DNA from: Actinomycetes bacterium
Lineage (GTDB): Bacteria; Actinomycetota; Actinomycetes; Mycobacteriales; Mycobacteriaceae
NCBI GenBank assembly: GCA_023388385.1
Contig: JAEWGK010000273.1
Coordinates: forward strand, 1-11,978
Length of the DNA stretch: 11,978 nucleotides
Reading direction: 5' to 3'
The position numbers and the translations under genes were made by a program. Every line of letters begins with the position of its first letter. Position 1 is the stretch's first letter. This document shows positions 1 to 5,959 of the stretch, in pieces. The notes beneath the pieces are model-generated. The model saw only the letters and a program-made list of their open reading frames with translations, was not told the origin of the DNA and made no database searches.

Positions 1-43
1 TAGCCTCAGAACTGACGACTTCCACGTCAGCCGACCAGCCTCA

Positions 44-51
44 GAAAGGGG
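44..51 (+). promoter_or_regulatory. Ribosome binding site of the GH5 gene
   Basis: GAAAGGGG ends 6 nt before the ATG at 58 and supports that start. The same 57-nt leader also holds a small inverted repeat, CTGACG (12-17) and CGTCAG (25-30), and a direct repeat GCCTCAGAA (3-11 and 38-46). Confidence 0.7.
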
Positions 52-57
52 ACAGGG

Positions 58-1611
58 ATGAGCTCCCTCCGCACCCTCGCCTCCGCCCTCGCCGCCACCG
101 CGCTCCTCGGCGCCGCGGCCGTGGGCCAGGCGCCCGCGGCATTAGCCGCGGCCGATGACGTCGCCGGGACCCCGGGCGGGGCACCCGCCATCACCACCGC
201 CGACGCCTCCGTCGTCGACCGGGGCCCGCTTGGCCAGTCCGGCAAGTGGTACACCGACGGCGACGGCCGCACCTTCCTCACGGCGGGCGTCAACATGGTG
301 TACAAGCACGATCCGTACACCCCGGAGGCCGCCGGCTTCGACGAGGCCGATGCGCAGTGGCTCGCCGACAACGGCTTCGACTCCGTGCGCCTGGGCATCA
401 TCTGGAAGGCTGTCGAACCCGAGCCCGGCGTCTACGACGACGCGTACCTGGACTCCATCCGCCGCACCGCCGACATGCTCGCGGACCACGGCCTGGCCGT
501 CCTCGTCGACGCCCACCAGGACATGTACAACGAGCGCTTCGAGGGCGAGTTCGCCCCCGACTGGGCGGTCATCGACGACGGCGTGCCCAGCGTGCTCAAG
601 GTCGGCTTCCCGACGAACCAGGCCGTCAACATCGGCCTGCTGCGGGCGTACGACAACTTCCTCATGAACCGGGAGGGCCCCGGCGGCGTCGGCCTGCAGG
701 ACCGCTACGCGGCGATGTGGTCCCACGTCGCGGAGCGCTTCGCGGATATGCCGGGCCTCATGGGCTTCGACATCATCAACGAGCCGTGGCCCGGCTCCGC
801 CTATCCGCTGTGCTACCTGGCCGCCGGCGACTGCGGCCCGGCCGCCGATCGCCTGAACGAGCTGCACGACAAGGTCGGCCAGGCCATCGTCGCCAGGGCG
901 CCCGAGGCGATCGTCCACTACGAGCCCTACTCCATGTGGAACATGGGCCTGAACACCCGCCCGGCCCGCCCGAACGTCCCGAACGCCGCGCTGAGCTGGC
1001 ACGTCTACTGCCCGACGAACGCCATCGCCGGCACCTACCATGGCTGCGGCCTGCCGGATGGCGCGACGTTCGCCAACGCCGCCGAGCTCACCGCCGCACA
1101 GGACAGCGCGACGCTGCTGTCGGAGTTCGGCGCCACCGACGACGCCGGGACGCTCAACGGCGTCCTGGGCCTGGCGCGCAAGCACCTGACCGGCTGGCAG
1201 TACTGGTCCTACTGCGGCTGCGACGACCCGACCACGCAGAACCAGCGCGAGCAGGGCATCGTCGCCGACCCGACGGTCGAGGGCCCCGTCACCCCCGACG
1301 CGGTCAACCAGGCGAAGCTCGCCATCCTCGCCACCCCGCACGCCCGCGCCATCGCCGGCACCCCGACGTCGACGACGTGGGACGAGGCGGGGAAGGTCTA
1401 CGAGGCGTCCTGGACCGCCGACCGCGTCGACGGCAACGGTGCCTTCCCGGCGGGCTCCGTCTCCGAGCTGGCGGTGCCGTCCGTCAACTACCCGGGCGGC
1501 TACCGCGTGGAGGTCACCGGTGGCCACGTCATCAGCGCCCCGAACGCCATGACGCTGCACGTCGCCTCCGACGGCACCGGGCCCGTCACCGTGAGGGTGC
1601 TGCCGGCGTAG
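58..1611 (+). CDS. Secreted GH5 endoglycoceramidase-like glycoside hydrolase
   Basis: A 517-residue exported protein. Residues 1-31 form a signal peptide (Arg5, a hydrophobic Ala/Leu core, then PAALA as a probable signal peptidase I site). The rest reads as a GH5 (clan GH-A) barrel: the acid/base glutamate is E242 in DIINEPWPGS and the nucleophile is E356 in LLSEFGATDD; GVNMVYKHDPY (77-87) and DAHQDMYNERF (151-161) match the substrate-cleft segments of Rhodococcus-type endoglycoceramidases. Such enzymes release the intact oligosaccharide from glycosphingolipids. Six cysteines (252, 259, 318, 330, 386, 388) may form disulfides. The final 80 or so residues look like the family's beta-sandwich domain. 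Length is close to the roughly 490 residues usual for the family. Start chosen because GAAAGGGG (44-51) lies 6 nt before the ATG. Family assignment is strong; ceramide-linked glycan as the actual substrate is inferred, and a beta-glucosidase/cellulase role is the alternative. Confidence 0.88.
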   Translation: MSSLRTLASALAATALLGAAAVGQAPAALAAADDVAGTPGGAPAITTADASVVDRGPLGQSGKWYTDGDGRTFLTAGVNMVYKHDPYTPEAAGFDEADAQWLADNGFDSVRLGIIWKAVEPEPGVYDDAYLDSIRRTADMLADHGLAVLVDAHQDMYNERFEGEFAPDWAVIDDGVPSVLKVGFPTNQAVNIGLLRAYDNFLMNREGPGGVGLQDRYAAMWSHVAERFADMPGLMGFDIINEPWPGSAYPLCYLAAGDCGPAADRLNELHDKVGQAIVARAPEAIVHYEPYSMWNMGLNTRPARPNVPNAALSWHVYCPTNAIAGTYHGCGLPDGATFANAAELTAAQDSATLLSEFGATDDAGTLNGVLGLARKHLTGWQYWSYCGCDDPTTQNQREQGIVADPTVEGPVTPDAVNQAKLAILATPHARAIAGTPTSTTWDEAGKVYEASWTADRVDGNGAFPAGSVSELAVPSVNYPGGYRVEVTGGHVISAPNAMTLHVASDGTGPVTVRVLPA

Positions 1612-1896
1612 TCCGCATCGTCGTGGGCGGCGGCGTCCCCTTCGTCCTCGAATGCCTCGAACAGCACTCGATCCAGGTGAATGCGGCCGAGGCGCTCGGC
1701 ACCGAGCTCGCCCCCGGCGGCGGGCATGGCGCGCTTCGTGGCCAGCGAACCACCGAAGATGACGGCAAAAGGCCAGGTCGCGATCGGACTCTTCGGTGGT
1801 TGGTTGGCCACTTTCCGCAGTTTGCCGCGGGTGCGTGGATGCCGGGGGGCGTTGATCCTGTTCCGGCAGGTTCCGGCGCGCCCGGCAGAGTGGCGA
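1612..1896. other. Gap between converging GH5 and cyclodeaminase-like genes
   Basis: This 285-bp gap lies between two convergent stop codons. It contains the first palindromic element (1731-1826) and a small hairpin, GCCGAG (1686-1691) and CTCGGC (1695-1700) with loop GCG, which has no T-tract. The stretch 1612-1730 shows no start codon with a ribosome binding site and no recognisable protein. No convincing intrinsic terminator is visible, so the palindromic element itself may serve to end transcripts from one or both sides. Confidence 0.5.
1731..1826. repeat. Palindromic repeat element, copy 1
   Basis: First of two 96-bp copies in the window (the other is 3292-3387, same orientation). The arms are GTGGCCAGCGAACCACCG (1738-1755) and CGGTGGTTGGTTGGCCAC (1794-1811), pairing at 16 of 18 positions, extended inward by AAGA (1756-1759) with TCTT (1790-1793), leaving a 30-nt loop. 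Outside the stem, GCG (1731-1733) can pair with CGC (1816-1818) across a symmetric pyrimidine-rich 4x4 internal loop. The copies agree at about 78 of 96 positions by hand alignment: the left flank and arm (25 nt) are identical, the loop diverges most. No transposase or target-site duplication is seen. Likely a dispersed REP-like or non-autonomous element; its role is unknown. Confidence 0.85.
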
Positions 1897-3060
1897 CTAG
1901 CTGAGGGCCGGCGTCTCCCACAGGTTCAGCGTGGTGCCGATGCCCTTGGCGCGCGCGTTCTCCACGATGTCGTGCGCCCAGGCGACATCCTCGACAGGCA
2001 TGCCGCCGATGGAGTAGCAGAAGATCTGCTCGTCGTTCTCGCGGCCGGGGGCGCGGCCGGCGGCGATGTCGCCGATGTTGACCAGGCGCTCCTTCGGCAG
2101 CGTGCCTTCGTCGGCCATGTCCCACCACCGGTTTCCGGGGATGCCGAGCAGGCGTTCGTAGGTGACGCCGGGGCCGTTTTCGTTGAACCATTCCTCGTAC
2201 AGGCCGGTGTAGTCGACGACGAGGTTGGCGTCGTCGGAGAGGATGAAGTCGTCGTCGAAACGCGCTGCCGCGGGGCACAGGACGAGCGCACCCGGCTTGA
2301 GCCACTCCCGCTTGAAGTACGGGAACCCCGACGGGCCGTCCTGGGAGGTCGACGTGCCGGCGATGAGGATGTCGGAGCCCTCGATGGCCGCCTGCTCGGA
2401 ATCGACGATCTCCACCGACTCGAGCTGCGGGTACTTCTCCCGGAAGTACTCGGCGACGCGCTGGGTCGACTTGGGGGAGCGGCCCTTGATCTTCAGCGTC
2501 CGGATGCCCGGGCGCTGCGAGATCGCGGCGTCGACGATGGTGCGGCTCATGACGCCCGGGCCGATGATGCCGACGGTCTCCGCGTCCTTCACGGCCAGGT
2601 GCTTGACGCCGACCCCCGGCACCGCCCCGGTCCGGTAGGCCGACAGGAGGTTGGCGGACATGATGGCCGTCGGCGCGCCGGTGACCGCGTCGTTGAGCAC
2701 GAACACGTGGATGGAGCGGGGCAGATCATGCTCGCGGTTGTCCGTGTTCGAGCCGTACCACTTCACGCCGGAGGCTCGGAAGCGGCCGCCCAGGTACGCC
2801 GGCATGGCCATGAAGCGGCGGTCGGGGCCGTTCGCCGGCATGCCCTCGTGCTCCGGGTGGTCGGGGAAGTTCACCTGGGCGCCGTGGGAGTTCGCCGAGG
2901 CGCCGGCCATGCGGTAATCACCGTCGGCCAGGAGGATGAGCGTCTCCTCCATCGTCTCCACGCAGGCGGCGGAGTCGGTGACGCCCGCCTTGATCATGTC
3001 GGGCTCGGAGAGGTACAGGAAGTCGATGCGGGGCATGCCGTCGTACGGGTCGCGGGTCAT
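1897..3060 (-). CDS. Ornithine cyclodeaminase/mu-crystallin family protein (tyramine oxidase subunit B-like)
   Basis: A 387-residue cytoplasmic protein of the NAD(P)-binding ornithine cyclodeaminase/mu-crystallin family. Visible landmarks are K100 in RASGVKWYGS, the arginine R143 in SAYRTGAVPGVGVKHLA, the dinucleotide-binding turn GIIGPGVMSR (164-173), and D283 in VVDYTGLY, all at positions expected for the family. Typical members are about 330-350 residues, so this one has extra sequence, mainly around 60-85 and 290-320. Close actinobacterial relatives are, from memory, often named tyramine oxidase subunit B, but no amine oxidase gene is in the window, so that name should not be taken as function. 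Members can be cyclodeaminases, dehydrogenases or imine reductases. Start supported by AAAGGA (3065-3070) 4 nt upstream. The gene stands alone between the two palindromic elements and looks accessory relative to glnA and its neighbours. Confidence 0.85.
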   Translation of the reverse strand: MTRDPYDGMPRIDFLYLSEPDMIKAGVTDSAACVETMEETLILLADGDYRMAGASANSHGAQVNFPDHPEHEGMPANGPDRRFMAMPAYLGGRFRASGVKWYGSNTDNREHDLPRSIHVFVLNDAVTGAPTAIMSANLLSAYRTGAVPGVGVKHLAVKDAETVGIIGPGVMSRTIVDAAISQRPGIRTLKIKGRSPKSTQRVAEYFREKYPQLESVEIVDSEQAAIEGSDILIAGTSTSQDGPSGFPYFKREWLKPGALVLCPAAARFDDDFILSDDANLVVDYTGLYEEWFNENGPGVTYERLLGIPGNRWWDMADEGTLPKERLVNIGDIAAGRAPGRENDEQIFCYSIGGMPVEDVAWAHDIVENARAKGIGTTLNLWETPALS

Positions 3061-3291
3061 GGCGTCCTTTCGGTCGGGGTCGTGGTCGTCGCTGGGGTGG
3101 TTCGGGTGCGGGTGGGCCTTCCGTCGTCGCGCCGCGGGGTTCGCGGCGGTCCATGCTCCATCGTGCCGGGGCGGGGGTTCCTGCGCAGGGTTTCGGAGGG
3201 ACCATAGCTGCCGGTGGACGGTTGCTCGGCCGGCGGCGGAGCTGCGTGCTGTGCGGCAGCGTGGCCCGGCGGCGGACGGGCCGAGCACACT

Positions 3292-3387
3292 GCGCTTCGT
3301 GGCCAGCGAACCACCGCGCGTAACGACGAAATCCCTGGTCACGATCGGCCTGTGCGGTGGCTCGCTGGCCACTTTCCGCGGTTTGCC
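3292..3387. repeat. Palindromic repeat element, copy 2
   Basis: Second 96-bp copy, same orientation as the one at 1731-1826. Arms GTGGCCAGCGAACCACCG (3299-3316) and CGGTGGCTCGCTGGCCAC (3355-3372) pair at 17 of 18 positions. The inward extension is CGCG (3317-3320) with TGTG (3351-3354): two Watson-Crick and two G-T pairs replace the four pairs AAGA/TCTT of copy 1, so pairing is kept although all four left-arm bases changed. The GCG...CGC outer closure is also present. The loop segment GGTC-CGATCGG is partly shared between copies. The element lies between the glnA terminator and the presumed promoter of the cyclodeaminase-like gene. Confidence 0.85.
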
Positions 3388-3446
3388 CGTGGACGACGCG
3401 CATACGCGAGCGCACCGGCACGACTCCAGGTGCGTACGCACACGAC

Positions 3447-3484
3447 GACGGCCCCGCGCCCGGGAAATCCGGGGCGGGGCCGTC
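3447..3484 (-). terminator. Rho-independent-type terminator hairpin of glnA
   Basis: Arms GACGGCCCCGCGCCCGG (3447-3463) and CCGGGGCGGGGCCGTC (3469-3484) form a long GC stem with one bulged base and loop GAAAT, about 60 nt past the glnA stop. The following minus-strand bases (GTCGTGTG) are not a true U-tract, as is usual for high-GC actinobacteria. Confidence 0.75.
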
Positions 3485-3546
3485 GCCGTCAGTCCGCCGT
3501 CACGTGGCAGGTGCGCCGGCCGAGGCCGGGGGAGGGGAGCACCGAC

Positions 3547-4980
3547 TTAGCAGTCGAAGTACATCTCGAACTCCTGCGGGGTCGGGCGCAGGCGCGTCGG
3601 GGCGATCTCCTTGTCGTACTTGTAGGAGATGTAGGTCTCCAGCAGGTCCTCGGAGAAGACGTCGCCCTCCTGGAGGAACTCGTTGTCCTCCTCGAGCGCC
3701 TTGAGGGAGGCCTCCAGGGAGGTGGGCGCCTGCGGGATGTCCGCGGCCTCCTCCGGCGGGAGCTCGTAGAGATCCTTGTCGACCGGGGCGTGCGGCTCGA
3801 TGCGGTTCTTGATGCCGTCCAGGCCAGCGAGCATCATCGCGGCGAACGCCAGGTACGGGTTGGCCGACGGGTCCGGCGCGCGGAACTCGAGGCGCTTGGC
3901 CTTCGGGTTGGAGCCGGTGATCGGGATGCGGACCGCGGCGGAGCGGTTGCGCTGCGAGTACACCAGGTTGATCGGTGCCTCGAAGCCCGGGACCAGTCGG
4001 TGGTAGGAGTTCAGCGTCGGGTTGGTGAACGCCAGGACCGCGCCGGCGTGCTCAAGGATGCCGCCGATGTAGTAGCGGGCCAGGTCGGACAGGCCCGCGT
4101 AGCCGGCCTCGTCGTGGAACAGCGGCTTGCCGTCCAGCCACAGGGACTGGTGGGCGTGCATGCCGGAGCCGTTGTCGCCGGCGAGCGGCTTCGGCATGAA
4201 GGTGGCGGCCTTGCCGTGCAGCCACGCGGTGTTCTTGATGATGTACTTGAAGGACTGCAGGTCGTCGGCGGCGTGCAGCAGGGTGTTGAACTTGTAGTTG
4301 ATCTCCTGCTGGCCGCCGGTGCCGACCTCGTGGTGGGCGCGCTCGAGGGCGAAGCCCGCGTTGTGCAGGTTCTTGCACATCTCGTCGCGCAGGTCCTGGT
4401 AGTGGTCGTACGGCGCGGTCGGGAAGTAGCCGCCCTTGACGCGGGTCTTGTAGCCCAGGTTGGCGGAGCCGTCCGGGTTCTCGTCCTTGCCGCGGTTCCA
4501 CCAGCCCTCGACGGAGTCGACCTCGTAGAAGCCGGTGTTCATCTCGGTGGCGTAGCGGACCTTGTCGAAGAGGTAGAACTCCGCCTCGGCACCGAAGAAG
4601 CAGGTGTCGGCGATGCCGGTGGAGGCGAGATACTCCTCGGCCTTGCGGGCGACGTTGCGCGGGTCGCGGGAGAACGGCTCGTGCGTGAACGGGTCGTGGA
4701 CGAAGAACTTGACGTTCAGGGTCTTCGCCTTGCGGAACGGGTCGATGCGGGCGGTCTGCAGGTCGGGCAGCAGCGCCATGTCGGACTCGTCGATGGTGGT
4801 GAAGCCGCGGACCGAGGAGCCGTCGAACGCCAGACCCTCGGCGATGGCGTCTTCGTCGAAGGCGGACGCCGGCACCGTGAAGTGCTGCTCGTGGCCCGGC
4901 ACGTCGGTGAACCGGACGTCGACGAACTCGACGCCCTCGTCCTTGATCTTCTTGGCGATGTCTTCAGGGGTGAAACCCAC
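3547..4980 (-). CDS. glnA: Glutamine synthetase, type I (GSI-beta, adenylylation-regulated)
   Basis: A 477-residue cytoplasmic enzyme that makes glutamine from glutamate, ammonium and ATP, active as a dodecamer. The N-terminal beta-Grasp domain covers about 15-100 ([24 protein letters not shown]) and the catalytic domain the rest. Metal and substrate residues sit in [12 protein letters not shown] (128-139), [13 protein letters not shown] (216-228) and [16 protein letters not shown] (264-279); NRSAAVRIP (345-353) is the phosphate-binding arginine segment. [12 protein letters not shown] (401-412) is the adenylylation site with Y405, the position known for C. glutamicum GlnA. Length is the family norm. 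The start is GTG, chosen because AGGAG (4986-4990) lies 5 nt upstream. Transcribed alone, divergent from the RDD gene, with its own promoter region and terminator. A GlxR-like site upstream suggests cAMP-linked control; I saw no good AmtR box. Confidence 0.97.
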   Translation of the reverse strand: MGFTPEDIAKKIKDEGVEFVDVRFTDVPGHEQHFTVPASAFDEDAIAEGLAFDGSSVRGFTTIDESDMALLPDLQTARIDPFRKAKTLNVKFFVHDPFTHEPFSRDPRNVARKAEEYLASTGIADTCFFGAEAEFYLFDKVRYATEMNTGFYEVDSVEGWWNRGKDENPDGSANLGYKTRVKGGYFPTAPYDHYQDLRDEMCKNLHNAGFALERAHHEVGTGGQQEINYKFNTLLHAADDLQSFKYIIKNTAWLHGKAATFMPKPLAGDNGSGMHAHQSLWLDGKPLFHDEAGYAGLSDLARYYIGGILEHAGAVLAFTNPTLNSYHRLVPGFEAPINLVYSQRNRSAAVRIPITGSNPKAKRLEFRAPDPSANPYLAFAAMMLAGLDGIKNRIEPHAPVDKDLYELPPEEAADIPQAPTSLEASLKALEEDNEFLQEGDVFSEDLLETYISYKYDKEIAPTRLRPTPQEFEMYFDC

Positions 4981-4985
4981 GTCGG

Positions 4986-4990
4986 CTCCT
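4986..4990 (-). promoter_or_regulatory. Ribosome binding site deciding the GTG start of glnA
   Basis: AGGAG on the minus strand, 5 nt before the GTG at 4980. No ATG in frame nearby offers a better start. Confidence 0.75.
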
Positions 4991-5022
4991 AGCTGTGGTT
5001 TCTGGCTGGGTACTGAAATGAA

Positions 5023-5028
5023 ATTATG
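5023..5028 (-). promoter_or_regulatory. Candidate -10 box of glnA
   Basis: CATAAT on the minus strand (one base from TATAAT) in the only AT-rich patch upstream of glnA. It predicts a transcript start near 5016 and a leader of about 36 nt that would contain the AGGAG site. No clear -35 hexamer is seen at the expected distance; an inverted repeat overlaps that place instead. Confidence 0.55.
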
Positions 5029-5045
5029 GACTGCGTATTTCCCGA

Positions 5046-5067
5046 CCGGTTCCGCCCTGTTAACCGG
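5046..5067. promoter_or_regulatory. Inverted repeat overlapping the glnA -35 region (possible operator)
   Basis: CCGGTT (5046-5051) and AACCGG (5062-5067) are perfect 6-bp arms with a 10-bp spacer, centred one helical turn plus apart. The left arm falls on the expected -35 position of the CATAAT promoter. The pattern fits a dimeric regulator, but I cannot name one. Confidence 0.4.
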
Positions 5068-5080
5068 ATGTAACGCCGTG

Positions 5081-5096
5081 TGTGGCGTGTGTCACA
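5081..5096. promoter_or_regulatory. GlxR (CRP-type) binding site candidate upstream of glnA
   Basis: TGTGGCGTGTGTCACA matches the palindrome TGTGA-N6-TCACA at 9 of 10 fixed positions (G instead of A at position 5). GlxR is the cAMP-responsive CRP homologue of corynebacteria and is known to act on nitrogen-assimilation genes. The centre lies about 72 bp upstream of the start predicted from CATAAT, a spacing compatible with activation. Confidence 0.6.
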
Positions 5097-5288
5097 TTGT
5101 CGCGGGTCCGGAATCGGGCCGCCGGGGGACCGGGATGGCCGGGAGGGCCGCCGCCGTAATGTCAATTTCCCTGTGGTTCACCGTACCCGCACCCGCGGCC
5201 GTCCGCCTTCGATCACGGGGCATCCGGGGCTGAAACATGCCGGAAACGTGCCCATCGTCCTGGATCGGGCCGGGCGAATCCCACCCGC

Positions 5289-5294
5289 TAGACT
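5289..5294 (+). promoter_or_regulatory. Leaderless-type -10 box of the RDD gene
   Basis: TAGACT, followed by GTCCGC and then the ATG at 5301. A -10 box six bases before the start codon places the transcript start at or next to the ATG, which also explains why no ribosome binding site is present. The same TAGACT-N6-ATG arrangement precedes lipA. Confidence 0.65.
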
Positions 5295-5300
5295 GTCCGC

Positions 5301-5816
5301 ATGGCCGAGAAGCGAAGCTGGCTCGAAGGACCCCAGGTCCCGGGCGAATACGACGACCCCACGCACGAATCCGAGTACCCGGGTCAGACGCTGGGCCTCA
5401 CCCGTTCCGGCCCCGGCTCCCGCGCGAGTCTGGGGCGGCGTCTGTTCGGGATGCTCGTCGACTGGTTCGTCTCGATGCTCATCGCGCAGGTCTTCTACCT
5501 CGTAATCGGCCCGGATCCGAAGCAGATCGAGCAGTTCGGCGACCCGTTCATCGCGTGGCAGTCCTTCACCGTGACGTGGACCGCCATCGTGTTCTTCTTC
5601 CTGGGCACCATCTCGGTCTGGCTGTTCGCGCGCACGCCGGGGCAGGCGGTCATGCGCATGGGCGTCGCCCGCATCGACGCGGCCGAGCGCGTCGGCCTGT
5701 GGCGGGCCGCCGTCCGCTCGGCGCTGACGCTCATGCTGCTGCCGCCGGTCGTCCAGGACACCGACGGCCGCGGGATGCACGACCGCGCCACGGGCACCGC
5801 GGTCATCCTCGGGTGA
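5301..5816 (+). CDS. RDD family membrane protein
   Basis: A 171-residue membrane protein with a polar N-terminal tail (1-44) and an RDD domain (about 45-170). The name-giving residues are visible: R46/R47 in LGRRLFG, D54 in the first membrane segment (48-70), and the late D161-R162 in GMHDRATGTAVI. A second membrane segment spans about 90-110, a third, weaker one about 138-152. Length is normal for actinobacterial RDD proteins. The family's biochemical role is mostly unknown; some members act in ion transport. The ATG at 5301 is chosen because of the TAGACT box 6 nt upstream. The gene is divergent from glnA and convergent with the exporter gene, with a shared hairpin terminator; RDD genes beside glnA recur in related genomes as I remember them, but a functional link is not shown. 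Confidence 0.88.
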   Translation: MAEKRSWLEGPQVPGEYDDPTHESEYPGQTLGLTRSGPGSRASLGRRLFGMLVDWFVSMLIAQVFYLVIGPDPKQIEQFGDPFIAWQSFTVTWTAIVFFFLGTISVWLFARTPGQAVMRMGVARIDAAERVGLWRAAVRSALTLMLLPPVVQDTDGRGMHDRATGTAVILG

Positions 5817-5829
5817 CGCTTGACGACGC

Positions 5830-5872
5830 GGACCCCGCCGGTCCAGGTCCATGACCTGGCCCGGCGGGGTCC
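5830..5872. terminator. Bidirectional hairpin terminator between convergent genes
   Basis: Arms GGACCCCGCCGGTCCAGGTC (5830-5849) and GACCTGGCCCGGCGGGGTCC (5853-5872) pair at 19 of 20 positions around a 3-nt loop. It starts 13 nt past the RDD stop and is followed by CTTTC on the plus strand. It can also end transcripts of the exporter gene arriving from the right. Confidence 0.85.
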
Positions 5873-5887
5873 CTTTCATGTGGGGGA

Positions 5888-5940
5888 GAGGCTGCGTCGC
5901 GGTGCGGCTGGGATGCGGTGAGGCTGCGTCGCCGTGCGGC
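5888..5940. repeat. Short direct repeat downstream of the exporter gene
   Basis: Two 21-bp units at 5888-5908 and 5920-5940, starting GAGGCTGCGTCGC, differ at one base and are spaced 32 bp start to start. They lie between the hairpin and the exporter stop codon. Function unknown; probably a slippage or duplication remnant. Confidence 0.6.
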
Positions 5941-5959
5941 GGTGGTGCCGCCGCCACGG

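Larger units (their letters stand above)
3061..3546. other. Intergenic region between glnA and the cyclodeaminase-like gene
   Basis: This 486-bp gap has no supportable gene. From right to left it holds the glnA terminator (3447-3484), the second palindromic element (3292-3387) and a GC-rich leader of the cyclodeaminase-like gene on the minus strand. In that leader TATGGT (3206-3201, minus) is the only reasonable TANNNT box I noticed, without a clear -35, and CGCCGCG (3130-3136) / CGCGGCG (3142-3148) can form a 7-bp hairpin with a 5-nt loop. Both are weak, since GC-rich DNA yields such patterns easily. Confidence 0.45.
4981..5300. other. Divergent control region between glnA and the RDD gene
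   Basis: This 320-bp gap separates two divergent genes. The glnA side is markedly more AT-rich than the rest of the window and contains the glnA ribosome binding site, a CATAAT -10 candidate, an inverted repeat (5046-5067) and a GlxR-like palindrome (5081-5096). The RDD side ends in a leaderless-type promoter (5289-5294). I see no gene and no clear structure in 5100-5285. Confidence 0.6.

Noticed and set aside
1612..1811. Protein-like minus-strand reading between the GH5 stop and the first palindrome (contains GELGAERLGRIHLDRVL)
   Set aside because: It runs on antisense into the GH5 gene and begins inside the palindromic element, with no ribosome binding site and no family I recognise. At this GC content long antisense readings are common.
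3130..3148. CGCCGCG/CGCGGCG hairpin in the cyclodeaminase leader as a riboswitch or attenuator
   Set aside because: A single 7-bp GC hairpin in GC-rich DNA is expected by chance, and no conserved riboswitch core or U-tract is present.
1681..3207. Long plus-strand open readings over the cyclodeaminase-like gene (and similarly 3214-4992 over glnA, 5918-7573 over sucE, 8493-10526 over lipA/lipB)
   Set aside because: They are antisense to genes with clear families, have biased low-complexity composition rich in Arg, Val, Gly and Asp, and show no domains.
1731..3387. Short peptides with VASEPP and GGSLATKR read from both palindromic elements, as if a conserved small protein
   Set aside because: The similarity follows from DNA repeat identity and the palindrome, which gives alike peptides on both strands. 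No start with a ribosome binding site precedes them.
5012..5040. AmtR operator in the AT-rich patch before glnA
   Set aside because: GAAAT and ATTTC segments give a partial symmetry, but the CTAT-N6-ATAG core is absent.
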